Below, piece after piece: positions 1 through 8,568 of a stretch of DNA of 64,000 nt. The notes beneath the pieces are model-generated. The model searched no databases. It was not told the origin of the DNA and saw nothing but the letters and a program-made list of their open reading frames with translations. This DNA comes from Streptomyces sp. NBC_01142 (GTDB taxonomy: Bacteria; Actinomycetota; Actinomycetes; Streptomycetales; Streptomycetaceae), in NCBI RefSeq assembly GCF_026341125.1, contig NZ_JAPEOR010000003.1, positions 558,001 through 622,000 on the forward strand, in the 5' to 3' direction. The translations under genes and the position numbers were made by a program. The first letter of the stretch is position 1, and each line of letters begins with the position of its first letter.

Positions 1-466
1 CACGGTGTCGCCGTACAACGCGGCCATCTACGAACTCCGGGCGTCGTACTCGTGGCAGTGCCTCGACGTCCGGGGCGAATCCCAGAGCCCGGGCGCGGTC
101 ATCCAGAGATTCGACTGCAAGGGCAGGTTGCACCAGCGCTTCTACTTCATGCCGTCCAACACGCCCGGCATGTTCCACATCGGGGTCTACGGCAAGTACT
201 GCATCGGTGCCGCCAACGCCTCGACGGCCGAGAACACCCCTGTCGTGCTGGGCTACTGCCAGGGCCCGGGGCAGTACTTCCGCTGGGTGGACCGCGGCAA
301 CAACCACTGGGAGATCGTCGAAGCCGCCAGTGGTAAGTGTCTGCACGACACCGGACGCCGTTCGGCTGTCCAACTGCGCACCTGCGGCAACATCCAGGAG
401 CCGTACCCGTCGCTGTGGACGCCGCGCTACGACCGTCAGTACAACTACGGCAGCGTCTGGGGCTGA
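1..466 (+). CDS. Ricin-type beta-trefoil lectin domain protein, 5' end outside the window
   Basis: The reading frame is already open at the window edge; the GTG at base 5 is only the first in-window start, so the true N-terminus is probably upstream. The visible 153 residues are beta-trefoil lectin repeats. Conserved Cys pairs recur (SWQCLDV, FDCKG, KYCIGA, GYCQG, GKCLHD, RTCGN), and QRFYF and QYFRW are the aromatic endings typical of ricin-B (QxW-like) repeats. In Streptomyces such modules are usually secreted and bind galactose- or xylose-containing polysaccharides, either alone or attached to a glycosidase. The catalytic part, if any, is not visible. The gene ends just before a long hairpin shared with the convergent phosphatase gene. 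Confidence 0.8.
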   Translation, partial: TVSPYNAAIYELRASYSWQCLDVRGESQSPGAVIQRFDCKGRLHQRFYFMPSNTPGMFHIGVYGKYCIGAANASTAENTPVVLGYCQGPGQYFRWVDRGNNHWEIVEAASGKCLHDTGRRSAVQLRTCGNIQEPYPSLWTPRYDRQYNYGSVWG

Positions 467-635
467 CCCGGGCCCACGGGAAGCGGGGAACGGGGGACAA
501 GCGGGGGCACGGGGGGCACGGGGGACAAGCGGGGGACACGGGGGGCACGGGGGAGAACAGGGTAGGGCGGGGGCGGGTGTCCTGGTGGCAGGGGAAGTCT
601 GCCGGGACACCCGCCCCCACGCGGCATGTCCGGGG
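467..635. repeat. G-rich duplicated spacer
   Basis: The convergent spacer carries two imperfect copies of a roughly 28-bp G-rich block (about 488-515 and 521-549), each with GGGGGACAAGCGGGGG followed by GCACGGGGGGCAC-like sequence. The + strand has many runs of five or six G and could form G-quadruplexes. The terminator hairpin follows. No coding signal was seen. Confidence 0.6.
569..618. terminator. Bidirectional terminator hairpin between convergent genes
   Basis: The arms GGGGGCGGGTGTCC (569-582) and GGACACCCGCCCCC (605-618) are perfect 14-bp complements around a 22-nt loop. It lies between the lectin stop (466) and the phosphatase stop (636). There is no U tract, as is common in Streptomyces. 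Confidence 0.75.
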
Positions 636-2267
636 TCAGGCGGGTTCCAGTCCGGGGTGACCCGCCTCGGTCACGAAGGAGATGCGGGTCGTGACGGGGG
701 CGCCGGGGGTGGTGACGTACGGAAGCACCCGGAAGTCGGCGCGGCAGGTCTCCGGGGTGAGTGAGCAACGCACGTATCCACGCTGGTAGTTGGTGAACTT
801 GATGTGTGCGTTCGCCGCGAGGAGCCTGGCCCCGGAGGGGTCCAGGTCCATGCCGTCCTTCCCGGTGGAGATGGAGGTGCCGACGAACTCGACGCCGATC
901 GTGGGCGAGTCGGGATCGTCGAAGTTCTGCTTGAGGTCGGCGGCGAGGTGGCGGTGCATGTCGCCGGTCAGTACGACGGGGTTGCTCACGTCGCGAGCGG
1001 CAATCTCCTCGAACAGCCGTTGCCGCGCATGCGCGTAGCCGTCCCAGAAGTCCATGACGAAGGACTGTCCCGGTCCGGGGTCGGTGTCGACCTGGTTCAC
1101 GGGAATCTGCTGGGGGATCAGGTTCCATGTCGCGTCGGAACGCCCGAGGCCGTTGTACAGCCACCGTTCCTGCTCCGGGCCGAGGATGCTGCGGCCGGGT
1201 AACAGCCGTTCTTCGCAGCCGCTCTTGATGCCGTCGCCGCACGGCTGGTCGTCACGGAACCGACGGGTGTCAAGGATGTGGAACGTGGCCATCCGGCCGT
1301 AGCGCAGACTGCGGTACATGCGGGTGTCGAAGCCCTTCGGCTTGTTCGACAGGCGCAGCGGGAGATGTTCGTAGTGGGCCTGGAACGCCGCGGCGGCGCG
1401 TTCCCGGAAGACCGCCGGGTCCTGGTCGGGTTCGCTGTCCACCTTGGAGATGTCGCGCGCCCAGTTGTCCTCGACCTCGTGGTCGTCCCATACGACGGCC
1501 CAGGGGTGGGCCTGGTGGGCGGCGATGAGGTCGGGGTCCCAGCGGTGCAGGGCGTGCCGGTTCCGGTACTGGGCGAGGTTCATCGGCTCGGGTCGCAGCT
1601 CGGCGGCCACGGGGACCTTGCGCACGCCGCCCATCGCGTCGATGGGGTTCTCGTAGATGTAGTCGCCCAGGTGCAGGACGAGATCGACATCCTCCTCGGA
1701 GAGATGCCGGTGCGCGGTGTAGAAACCTTCGAACCAGGCCTGGCAGGACGCGAAGGCGAAGTTCAGGGCCCTGGGGCGGCTGTGCGGCGAGGGCGCGGTG
1801 CGCGTACGGCCGACGGGGCTGATCACGCCGCCGGCGCGGAAGCGGTAGAAGTACTGCCGGCCGGGGCGCAGTCCCGACACCTCCACATGGACCGAGTGGG
1901 CGAGTCCGGCCACCGCGTGGGTCCACCCGCGGCGCACGACGTGGCGGAAGCGTTCGTCGCCGGCGACCTCCCAGAGGACCGTGACCGGGTGGGGCGGCAT
2001 ACCGCCGCTGCCGTCGGGGGCAAGGGGCTGTGGTGCGAGGCGGGTCCACAGCACGAAGCCGTCCGGCCACGGATCGCCGGACGCGACTCCCAGGGTGAAG
2101 GGGTCCTCGTGGAAGCGCTCGTCGGCTCCGGCCCTGCCCGCCGACAGGCCGCCCGCGGCGAGTGCCAGCGCGACCGTCCCGCCGAGCATGGCCCGCCGCC
2201 CCAGCTGTCCGTCCCGCCCGTCCCGTCTGTCTCGTCCGTCTGTGCCGATCCCACTGTTCATTCGCAT
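636..2267 (-). CDS. phoD: Alkaline phosphatase D family protein (PhoD-like), Tat-exported
   Basis: A secreted metallophosphoesterase of the PhoD family, which releases phosphate from phosphodiesters and monoesters outside the cell. The N-terminus has a twin-arginine signal (LGRRAMLGG followed by an Ala/Leu/Gly-rich core ending near AGADE). The mature part begins with the PhoD N-terminal domain (FTLGVASGDP). Metal-site motifs are intact: GDYIYENP, WDDHEVEDNWARD and LTGDMHRH. The frame can be extended to a GTG at 2354, but the ATG at 2267 puts the RR pair at residues 24-25, a more usual Tat layout; neither start has a convincing ribosome-binding site. PhoP control would be expected for the family, but no clear tandem PHO box was found upstream. 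Confidence 0.93.
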   Translation of the reverse strand: MRMNSGIGTDGRDRRDGRDGQLGRRAMLGGTVALALAAGGLSAGRAGADERFHEDPFTLGVASGDPWPDGFVLWTRLAPQPLAPDGSGGMPPHPVTVLWEVAGDERFRHVVRRGWTHAVAGLAHSVHVEVSGLRPGRQYFYRFRAGGVISPVGRTRTAPSPHSRPRALNFAFASCQAWFEGFYTAHRHLSEEDVDLVLHLGDYIYENPIDAMGGVRKVPVAAELRPEPMNLAQYRNRHALHRWDPDLIAAHQAHPWAVVWDDHEVEDNWARDISKVDSEPDQDPAVFRERAAAAFQAHYEHLPLRLSNKPKGFDTRMYRSLRYGRMATFHILDTRRFRDDQPCGDGIKSGCEERLLPGRSILGPEQERWLYNGLGRSDATWNLIPQQIPVNQVDTDPGPGQSFVMDFWDGYAHARQRLFEEIAARDVSNPVVLTGDMHRHLAADLKQNFDDPDSPTIGVEFVGTSISTGKDGMDLDPSGARLLAANAHIKFTNYQRGYVRCSLTPETCRADFRVLPYVTTPGAPVTTRISFVTEAGHPGLEPA

Positions 2268-2494
2268 GGATGCTGGTCCGTTCGTCGTGCGGGATCCCGT
2301 CTCGCACGAGGTGGGATCGACGCGTGATTTCACGTCCGTCCTTGTGGTAATCACACGGTGAATATCACAGAGGAATCACGCGCCACAAGGGCGCCTGTCG
2401 TCGAGGCGCCACGCGTACCGCTGGTGCACGTGAGGGCAGTTCGGCCATCCGGCAGGGCGGAGCGAGGTGGTGAATTGACGTCTCTGTAACCCTC

Positions 2495-2546
2495 TTGACA
2501 CTCCCTGTAGGGGGCTCATAGTCTCCACGTCACAGATTTAACGTTA
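2495..2546 (+). promoter_or_regulatory. Promoter and TAACGTTA operator of the rhamnosidase operon
   Basis: TTGACA (2495-2500) and CATAGT (2517-2522) with 16-nt spacing form a good vegetative-type promoter. About 17 bases downstream, TAACGTTA (2539-2546) is a perfect 8-bp palindrome inside a TTTAACGTTAGA context, well placed to block initiation. Which regulator binds is not shown; the DeoR and LacI proteins downstream are both candidates. Confidence 0.6.
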
Positions 2547-2643
2547 GATTTCACACTCGACGAAGGGTCGTCTTCACGCCGACTGAGTGGCGGCGAACAG
2601 CCGATGGAACGCGCCGTTCCCGGTGCGAAGGAAGGACGTGCTC

Positions 2644-5532
2644 ATGTCCGGCGCGCCGACCCTGCGGCCCTACGCCCTGCGATGTGACCACCGCACCACC
2701 CCGCTGGGGATCGACGAGCCCGCGCCGCTGCTCTCGTGGCGCCTGGCCTCCGACCGTCGCGGCGACGATCCCGTCGCCTATCGGGCGCGCGTCGCCGAAC
2801 GACCCGAGGACCTGGACGAGGACAGCCAACCCCTCTGGGACTCCGGCCGGGTGGAGGATCCCGGCGCGATCGGCGTCGTCTACGCCGGACCTGCGCTCAA
2901 GCCCCGTACGCGCTACCACTGGCGGGTCGCCGTGTGGCCGCGCGACCGGGTGGATCCGGCCGAGGCCTCGTCCTGGTTCGAGACCGCGCTGTGCGAGACC
3001 GCGCCGGCCGACACCGGCACGAGGACGGCCACGGCAACAGCAACTCGAGGGTGGACTGCCTCGTGGATCACCCACGACCCGCGCCCCATCGACGTCGTGG
3101 ACGCGCCCATCGAGGGCGAGTTCGCCCTCGACGACCACGGGCTCGCCCCCTGTCCCACCCTGCGCCGCGCCTTCACCGGCTCGCCCGGCGCACACGCCCG
3201 CCTCTATGTCAGCGCGCGCGGTCTGTACGAGGTCCGTCTCAACGGCGTACGGGTCGGGGACGCGGAACTCACGCCGGGCTGGACCGACTACACCCACCGC
3301 GTGCAGTACCAGACGTACGACGTGACCGAGCTGGTCCGCGACGGCGAGAACGTCCTCGCGGCGACCGTCGCCGACGGGTGGTGGAGCGGATTCGTCGGCT
3401 TCGAACCCCGCAGGGCCGGCGCCCACTACGGCTCGTTCCCCCAGCTCCTGGCCGAACTTCACCTCACCGGTGCAGACGGCCGCACCACCACGATCGTCAC
3501 CGACGGCACATGGCGCACCCACACCGGGGCGATCCGCCACGCGGACCTGCTCATGGGTGAATGCCACGACCTGCGGCGCGCGCACAACGGCTGGGATCTG
3601 CCCGGCTTCGACGACACCGACTGGTCGCCGGCCCTGATCACGGACGCCGACCATCGGCTGCTCGTGGCATCCGTCGACGAGCCCGTGCGGGCGACGGCCG
3701 AACTGCGACCGCGCTCGGTCACCCGCGTCTCCCACGACGTCCATATCGTCGACTTCGGCCAGAACCTCGCCGGCCGAATACGGCTCCGCGTCGACAGACT
3801 CGCCCCCGGCGCACGTGTGGTCGTCCGCCACGCCGAAGTGCTGGACGCCAAGCAGCGCCTGTACACGGCCAATCTGCGGACCGCGGCCGCGACCGACGTG
3901 CTGATCGGTGACGGGAGCGAACACATCGTGTTCGAGCCGCGCTTCACCTACCACGGGTTCCGATACGCGGAGATCCGCGGAGTCCCGCAGGTGTACGAAT
4001 CCGATGTCGTCGCCGTGGCCCTGCACAGCGACACCCCGTGGGCCGGTGAGTTCGACTGCTCGGACCCCGGCGTCCGACGGCTCCACGACTGTGTCGGGTG
4101 GGGACAGCGCTCCAACTTCGTCAGCGTGCCCACCGACTGCCCGCAGCGCGACGAGCGGCTGGGGTGGCTCGCCGACGCCCAGGTCTTCCTGCCCACGGCC
4201 GCGCTCAATGCCGATGTCGCGGCGTTCTTCACCAAGTGGCTGCGCGATGTCGACGACGCCCGCACCCCCGACGGCGGCTTCGGCAACATCGCCCCACGCC
4301 TGGTGGGTGTCGACGGTGAAGGGGCTCCCGGCTGGGGCGACGCGGGCGTGATCATCCCCTGGCACCTGTACCGCACCTACGACGACCCACGCTTCCTCGC
4401 CCGCGCGCTGGACGGCATGTGCGCCTGGGTCGACCTGATCCGCCGCCATAATCCCGACCTGATCTGGCGCCGTCGCGTGGGACCGCACTTCGCCGACTGG
4501 CTCGCGCCCGGCACCCCGACGCCGCGCGACGTCATCGCCACCGCCTACTTCGCGCACAGCGCCGACCTTACCGGCAAGGCCGCAGATGTCCTGGGACACG
4601 GCGACGTCGCGCGCGCCCACCACCGGCTGGCCGCCGACATCCGCAGCGCGTTCGCCCAACGATTCGTCAGCGTCCTCGACGGCGCCGCCCCGTACGACCC
4701 CACCACAGGCACCGCCCCGTACGACTTCACCGCCGACACCGCCTCGTACGGCAGCGGCGTCAACGAGCCCACCGTGCGCATCGCGGGCGACACCCAGACC
4801 GGCTATCTCCTCGCCCTCGCCTTCGACCTGCTGCCCGCGGGCCGCGCCGACGCCGCCGCACGCCGTCTCGCCCAACTGATCGAGAAGGCCGGTCCCGCTC
4901 TCCAGACCGGTTTCCTGGGTGTCGCACTCGCCGCGCCCGTCCTGGACGCGTACGGGCGTGCCGACCTCGCGCACGCTCTGCTGCACCGCACCGAAGTGCC
5001 GTCGTGGCTGTTTCCGCTGCGCCACGGCGCCACCACCATCTGGGAACGCTGGGACGGCTGGACCCCCGAGGCGGGGTTCCGCGCACCGTCGATGAACTCG
5101 TTCAACCACTACGCGCTCGGCTCGATCGGCGAATGGCTCTACCGCGGTGTCGCCGGCCTCGACCAGCACGCGGACTCCACCGGATACCGGCACCTGAGTG
5201 TGCGTCCCCGCCCCGGCGACCTCACCCACGCGAGCGCCCGCCATGAATCGGTCCGCGGCACCGTGTCGGTGCGCTGGCAACGTCACGGCGACAGCATCGA
5301 CCTGCGCGTGCGAGTGCCACCCGGCGCCACCGCCGACGTGTCGGTGCCCACCACGGACCCGCGCTCGATCCGTGAATCGGGTGCAGCGCCGACGGGCGGC
5401 GACCACATCACGCTGCTCGCGACCGCCCCCGACCACGTCGTCTACCGCGTGGCCTCGGGGAACTACCGCTTCACCGCGGCCTTTTCCCCAGCACCGTCGT
5501 TCGCCGGCCCCCACGAGGAGGACACACCATGA
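2644..5532 (+). CDS. Alpha-L-rhamnosidase, GH78
   Basis: Hydrolyses terminal alpha-L-rhamnose from plant glycosides or polysaccharides. The 962 residues show the GH78 order: an N-terminal beta domain with repeated rhamnosidase modules (LRPYALRCDHRTTPLGID onward; the ARLYVSARGLYEVRLNGVRVGD module near residues 178-200), then the (alpha/alpha)6 catalytic domain. The family acid-catalyst segment DCPQRDERLGWLADAQ lies near residues 498-514, TTIWERWDGWTPE near 796-808 and MNSFNHYALGSIGEW near 817-832. The ATG at 2644 is preferred over the upstream GTG at 2587 because AAGGAAGGA precedes it. No signal peptide is seen, so the enzyme probably acts in the cytoplasm on imported rhamnosides. The stop overlaps the next start (ATGA). 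Confidence 0.93.
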   Translation: MSGAPTLRPYALRCDHRTTPLGIDEPAPLLSWRLASDRRGDDPVAYRARVAERPEDLDEDSQPLWDSGRVEDPGAIGVVYAGPALKPRTRYHWRVAVWPRDRVDPAEASSWFETALCETAPADTGTRTATATATRGWTASWITHDPRPIDVVDAPIEGEFALDDHGLAPCPTLRRAFTGSPGAHARLYVSARGLYEVRLNGVRVGDAELTPGWTDYTHRVQYQTYDVTELVRDGENVLAATVADGWWSGFVGFEPRRAGAHYGSFPQLLAELHLTGADGRTTTIVTDGTWRTHTGAIRHADLLMGECHDLRRAHNGWDLPGFDDTDWSPALITDADHRLLVASVDEPVRATAELRPRSVTRVSHDVHIVDFGQNLAGRIRLRVDRLAPGARVVVRHAEVLDAKQRLYTANLRTAAATDVLIGDGSEHIVFEPRFTYHGFRYAEIRGVPQVYESDVVAVALHSDTPWAGEFDCSDPGVRRLHDCVGWGQRSNFVSVPTDCPQRDERLGWLADAQVFLPTAALNADVAAFFTKWLRDVDDARTPDGGFGNIAPRLVGVDGEGAPGWGDAGVIIPWHLYRTYDDPRFLARALDGMCAWVDLIRRHNPDLIWRRRVGPHFADWLAPGTPTPRDVIATAYFAHSADLTGKAADVLGHGDVARAHHRLAADIRSAFAQRFVSVLDGAAPYDPTTGTAPYDFTADTASYGSGVNEPTVRIAGDTQTGYLLALAFDLLPAGRADAAARRLAQLIEKAGPALQTGFLGVALAAPVLDAYGRADLAHALLHRTEVPSWLFPLRHGATTIWERWDGWTPEAGFRAPSMNSFNHYALGSIGEWLYRGVAGLDQHADSTGYRHLSVRPRPGDLTHASARHESVRGTVSVRWQRHGDSIDLRVRVPPGATADVSVPTTDPRSIRESGAAPTGGDHITLLATAPDHVVYRVASGNYRFTAAFSPAPSFAGPHEEDTP

Positions 5533-6833
5533 CCACGGGTTCCCGCAGCCTGCCCGGCCGGGGCACGGTCGGCCGCCGAGGGTTCTTCCGCGTCGCCGGT
5601 GGGGCCGTGGCCCTCGCCGCGCTTCCTCCGGTTCTCACGGCATGCTCGGAGTCGAGCCGCTCCGGCAAGGTGCGCATCGTCGGCGTCGCCGACCAGCAGA
5701 AGCCCATCGAGGAACTCCTGGCGGCGTACCGCAAGAGCCACCCCGACGACGACTTCACCACCTCCTTCGCGCCCACCGACCAGGTGCAGACCGTCGTCCG
5801 CACCCAACTCGCCGGCGGCAACGCCCCCGACCTGCATGTGCTGTATCCCGGCAGCGGCAGCGCGATGTCGATGGTCGAGCTCGCCAGGGCCGGGCTCCTC
5901 TCCGACCTCGGCGCGCAGGCATGGACCCGGGACATACCGGCGAACTTCGACGCCGCGTACCGCAGCGAGGGCAAGACGTATCTGTACTCGGCGGGCAGCA
6001 GCGCCATCGGTGCCATCTACAACAAGAAGGCCTTCGCCAAGGCCGGAGCACAGCCGCCCAGGACATGGGGCGAACTCCTCGACGTCTGCGCCAAACTGAA
6101 GGCCAAGGGCATCGTGCCGATCGCCCTCGGCGCGCAGACCCCCTGGGTCACCCAAATGATCACGTACGCGCTGGTCCCCAACGCCGTCTACGCCAAGAAC
6201 CCCGACTTCGACGAAGAGATGGCCGCCGGGCGCGCCACGTTCCGCGACTCGGGCTGGGCCGACGCCATGGGTAAATACCAGGAGCTGCAGCGCCGGGGCT
6301 TCTTCAACGACAACCCCAACGGCACCACCTACGAACAGCAGACCTCGCTGGTCGCCGGCGGAAAGGCTGCCATGGCCGTCCAGGTCTCCGCTGTTCTCTC
6401 CGCTTTCCGTCAGGCCACCCGGACCCCCGACGACCTGGGCATGTTCCCCTTCCCCGGCGGCGACGACGCCGCGAAACTGTGGATTCCGGCAGGTATCGTC
6501 GTCGGTCTCGGCGTCGCCGCCAAGGCCAGGAACAAGGCCAAAGCCATGGCCTTCGTCGAGTTCCTGGGCAAGCAGGAGAACCTCAACCGCTGGGCGGCGG
6601 CCGTCTCGGCCATCCCGTTCAAACGCGACGCGTCCTCCACCATCGACCCCGTACTGACCGACTTCCTGCCCATCATCGACGACAACCGTGCCGTCCCCTT
6701 CATGGACCAGAGCTGGCCCAACGCCGAGGTGCAGCCCGCCCACTTCGCGGCCGTACAGAACCTGCTCGCGGGCAAGACGGACGTGAAGGGCGCACTGGGA
6801 CAGATGGACAAGGCCTACGGGAAGAAGTCGTGA
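5529..6833 (+). CDS. Sugar ABC transporter substrate-binding lipoprotein
   Basis: Extracellular family-1 (CUT1) solute-binding protein that should capture a rhamnoside or rhamno-oligosaccharide. The N-terminus combines a twin-arginine motif (GRRGFFRV, residues 15-22) with a lipobox LTAC whose Cys is residue 39, so export by Tat followed by lipidation is likely. The remaining 395 residues match the length and layout of maltose-type binding proteins. The start overlaps the rhamnosidase stop by four bases and the stop overlaps the next gene, indicating translational coupling. Substrate assignment rests only on the flanking GH78 and GH106-like genes. Confidence 0.92.
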   Translation: MTTGSRSLPGRGTVGRRGFFRVAGGAVALAALPPVLTACSESSRSGKVRIVGVADQQKPIEELLAAYRKSHPDDDFTTSFAPTDQVQTVVRTQLAGGNAPDLHVLYPGSGSAMSMVELARAGLLSDLGAQAWTRDIPANFDAAYRSEGKTYLYSAGSSAIGAIYNKKAFAKAGAQPPRTWGELLDVCAKLKAKGIVPIALGAQTPWVTQMITYALVPNAVYAKNPDFDEEMAAGRATFRDSGWADAMGKYQELQRRGFFNDNPNGTTYEQQTSLVAGGKAAMAVQVSAVLSAFRQATRTPDDLGMFPFPGGDDAAKLWIPAGIVVGLGVAAKARNKAKAMAFVEFLGKQENLNRWAAAVSAIPFKRDASSTIDPVLTDFLPIIDDNRAVPFMDQSWPNAEVQPAHFAAVQNLLAGKTDVKGALGQMDKAYGKKS

Positions 6834-7738
6834 CGTCGCAGCACCTCACCGGCTCACGACGCCGTCGCGATCCCACCGTCCCGCCGTGGATCTTCGTCGT
6901 TCCCGCACTCGCCGTGTACGCCCTCGTCGTCCTCTATCCGAGCCTTGCGGGGGTGATGTACGCCTTCACCGACTGGTCCGGCATCGGCGGTTTCGCCTTC
7001 GTGGGCCTGGACAACTTCCGCACCCTGCTCGACGACGACCGCGCCCTGGAATCCGTCAGCAACACGCTCCTGCTCACCATCGCCGTGGTCGTCGTCCAGA
7101 ACGGCATCGGACTGCTGCTCGCGCTCGGCGTCCATGCCACCATCAGATCCCGGTCGCTGCTGACCGTGATCTTCTTCGCGCCCGCTGTCGTCAGCCCGGT
7201 CATGGTCGCGATCCTGTGGAAGTACGTCTACAACCCCGACAACGGCGCCGGCCTCAATGGCGTCCTCGGCGCTGTCGGCCTCGGCAGTCTGCGCCAGGAC
7301 TGGCTCGGCGACCCCTCGCTCGCCGTGTGGTCCGTTGCCGCGATGGTCATATGGCAGTACGCCGGCTACTCGATGGTCGTCTTCCTCGCCGGCCTCCAGG
7401 GCGTACCCGACGAACTCCACGAGGCCGCCAGAATCGACGGCGCCGGACCGTGGCAGCGCTTCCGCTACGTCACCTGGCCGCTCCTGGCCCCGGCACTGAC
7501 CATCAACCTCATGCTGTCGACCATCGGCGGCCTCAAACTCTTCGACCAGGTGTACGCCGCCACCAACGGCGGCCCCGGTACCTCCAGCGAGACGCTGTCG
7601 ACGGTGCTGTACAAGGAAGCCTTCGTGTTCGGCAAATTCGGCTACAGCACCGCGGTCGCCCTCGTCCTCGCGTTGTTCGTCGCCGCCGTCTCCCTGGTCC
7701 AACTCCGCTATCTGCGCGCCCGGGAGGTGACCGCGTGA
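6830..7738 (+). CDS. Sugar ABC transporter permease, MalF-like
   Basis: First membrane subunit of the importer. The 302-residue protein has about six hydrophobic segments (first at PPWIFVVPALAVYALVVLY) and the cytoplasmic EAA loop ELHEAARIDGAGPWQRF that docks the ATPase. The GTG at 6830 is chosen because it overlaps the binding-protein stop (GTGA). No ATP-binding subunit is encoded in the operon; Streptomyces CUT1 importers of this type generally share the MsiK ATPase encoded elsewhere. Confidence 0.93.
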   Translation: MTSQHLTGSRRRRDPTVPPWIFVVPALAVYALVVLYPSLAGVMYAFTDWSGIGGFAFVGLDNFRTLLDDDRALESVSNTLLLTIAVVVVQNGIGLLLALGVHATIRSRSLLTVIFFAPAVVSPVMVAILWKYVYNPDNGAGLNGVLGAVGLGSLRQDWLGDPSLAVWSVAAMVIWQYAGYSMVVFLAGLQGVPDELHEAARIDGAGPWQRFRYVTWPLLAPALTINLMLSTIGGLKLFDQVYAATNGGPGTSSETLSTVLYKEAFVFGKFGYSTAVALVLALFVAAVSLVQLRYLRAREVTA

Positions 7739-8568
7739 GCACCGGGCGGAAGGCGAGGCTCGGGAGCTACGGCCTCGAACTGGTCATGATCGCCGCTGCG
7801 GTCATGTTTCTGTTCCCCGTGTACGCCCTGGTCACCCTGGCGATGAAGGACCCGCAACAGATCGCCGACTCGCCGCTGTCACCACCCTCCCCGCCCACTC
7901 TGGGCAACTTCGGCGACGCCTGGACCTCCGCCTCCCTGGGGCCCGCACTGCTCAACAGCACGGTCATCACCGTCGTCAGCCTGCTGCTGCTCATCGTCCT
8001 CGGCTCCACCGGCGCCTACTACCTCGCGCGCCGGGCCCGCGGACTCGGTTACGGGCTGTACATCCTGTTCCTGCTGGGCATCGTGCTGCCGTTCCAGCTC
8101 GGGATGATCCCGCTGTACAAACTGGTCGACGACCTCGGCTGGCTCGGCACCTACCACGGCATGGTCTTCTTCTACACGGGCATCCAACTGCCGTTCACCG
8201 TGTTCCTCTACACCGGATTCATCCGCGCGCTGCCGCCGGACTACGCGCAGGCCGCGCTCATCGACGGCTGCAACCACCGCCAGGCGTTCACCCGGATCGT
8301 CTTCCCCCTGCTGCGGCCGATCACCGGCACCGTGATCATCCTGAACGCGGTCTTCATCTGGAACGACTTCTTCACCCCGCTGCTGTACCTGGGCGGATCG
8401 GAGAAGGAGACCGTCCCGGTGGGCGTGTTCTCGTTCGTGGGCCAGTACGTCTCCGACTACGGCCTGGTCTTCGCCGGCCTGGTCCTGGCGGCCCTGCCCA
8501 TCCTCGTGGTCTTCCTGCTGCTCCAGCGTTACGTGATCAAGGGCTTCGCCGGCGGTCTCAAGGGATGA
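7735..8568 (+). CDS. Sugar ABC transporter permease, MalG-like
   Basis: Second membrane subunit (277 residues, about six membrane segments). Its EAA-type loop reads QAALIDGCNHRQAFTRI. The GTG at 7735 overlaps the previous stop and is preceded by GGGAGGTGA, a strong ribosome-binding site. The stop is itself overlapped by the ATG of the following hydrolase gene, so five genes are coupled without a gap. Confidence 0.93.
   Translation: MSTGRKARLGSYGLELVMIAAAVMFLFPVYALVTLAMKDPQQIADSPLSPPSPPTLGNFGDAWTSASLGPALLNSTVITVVSLLLLIVLGSTGAYYLARRARGLGYGLYILFLLGIVLPFQLGMIPLYKLVDDLGWLGTYHGMVFFYTGIQLPFTVFLYTGFIRALPPDYAQAALIDGCNHRQAFTRIVFPLLRPITGTVIILNAVFIWNDFFTPLLYLGGSEKETVPVGVFSFVGQYVSDYGLVFAGLVLAALPILVVFLLLQRYVIKGFAGGLKG

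Noticed and set aside
2400..2490. PHO box controlling phoD
   Set aside because: Only one TTCACC-like element on the minus strand; the required tandem 11-bp repeats are not evident.
2551..5514. 987-residue minus-strand frame opposite the rhamnosidase
   Set aside because: It is the antisense shadow of the GH78 gene: low-complexity Gly/Val/Arg composition, no motifs, and the + strand carries all family signatures.
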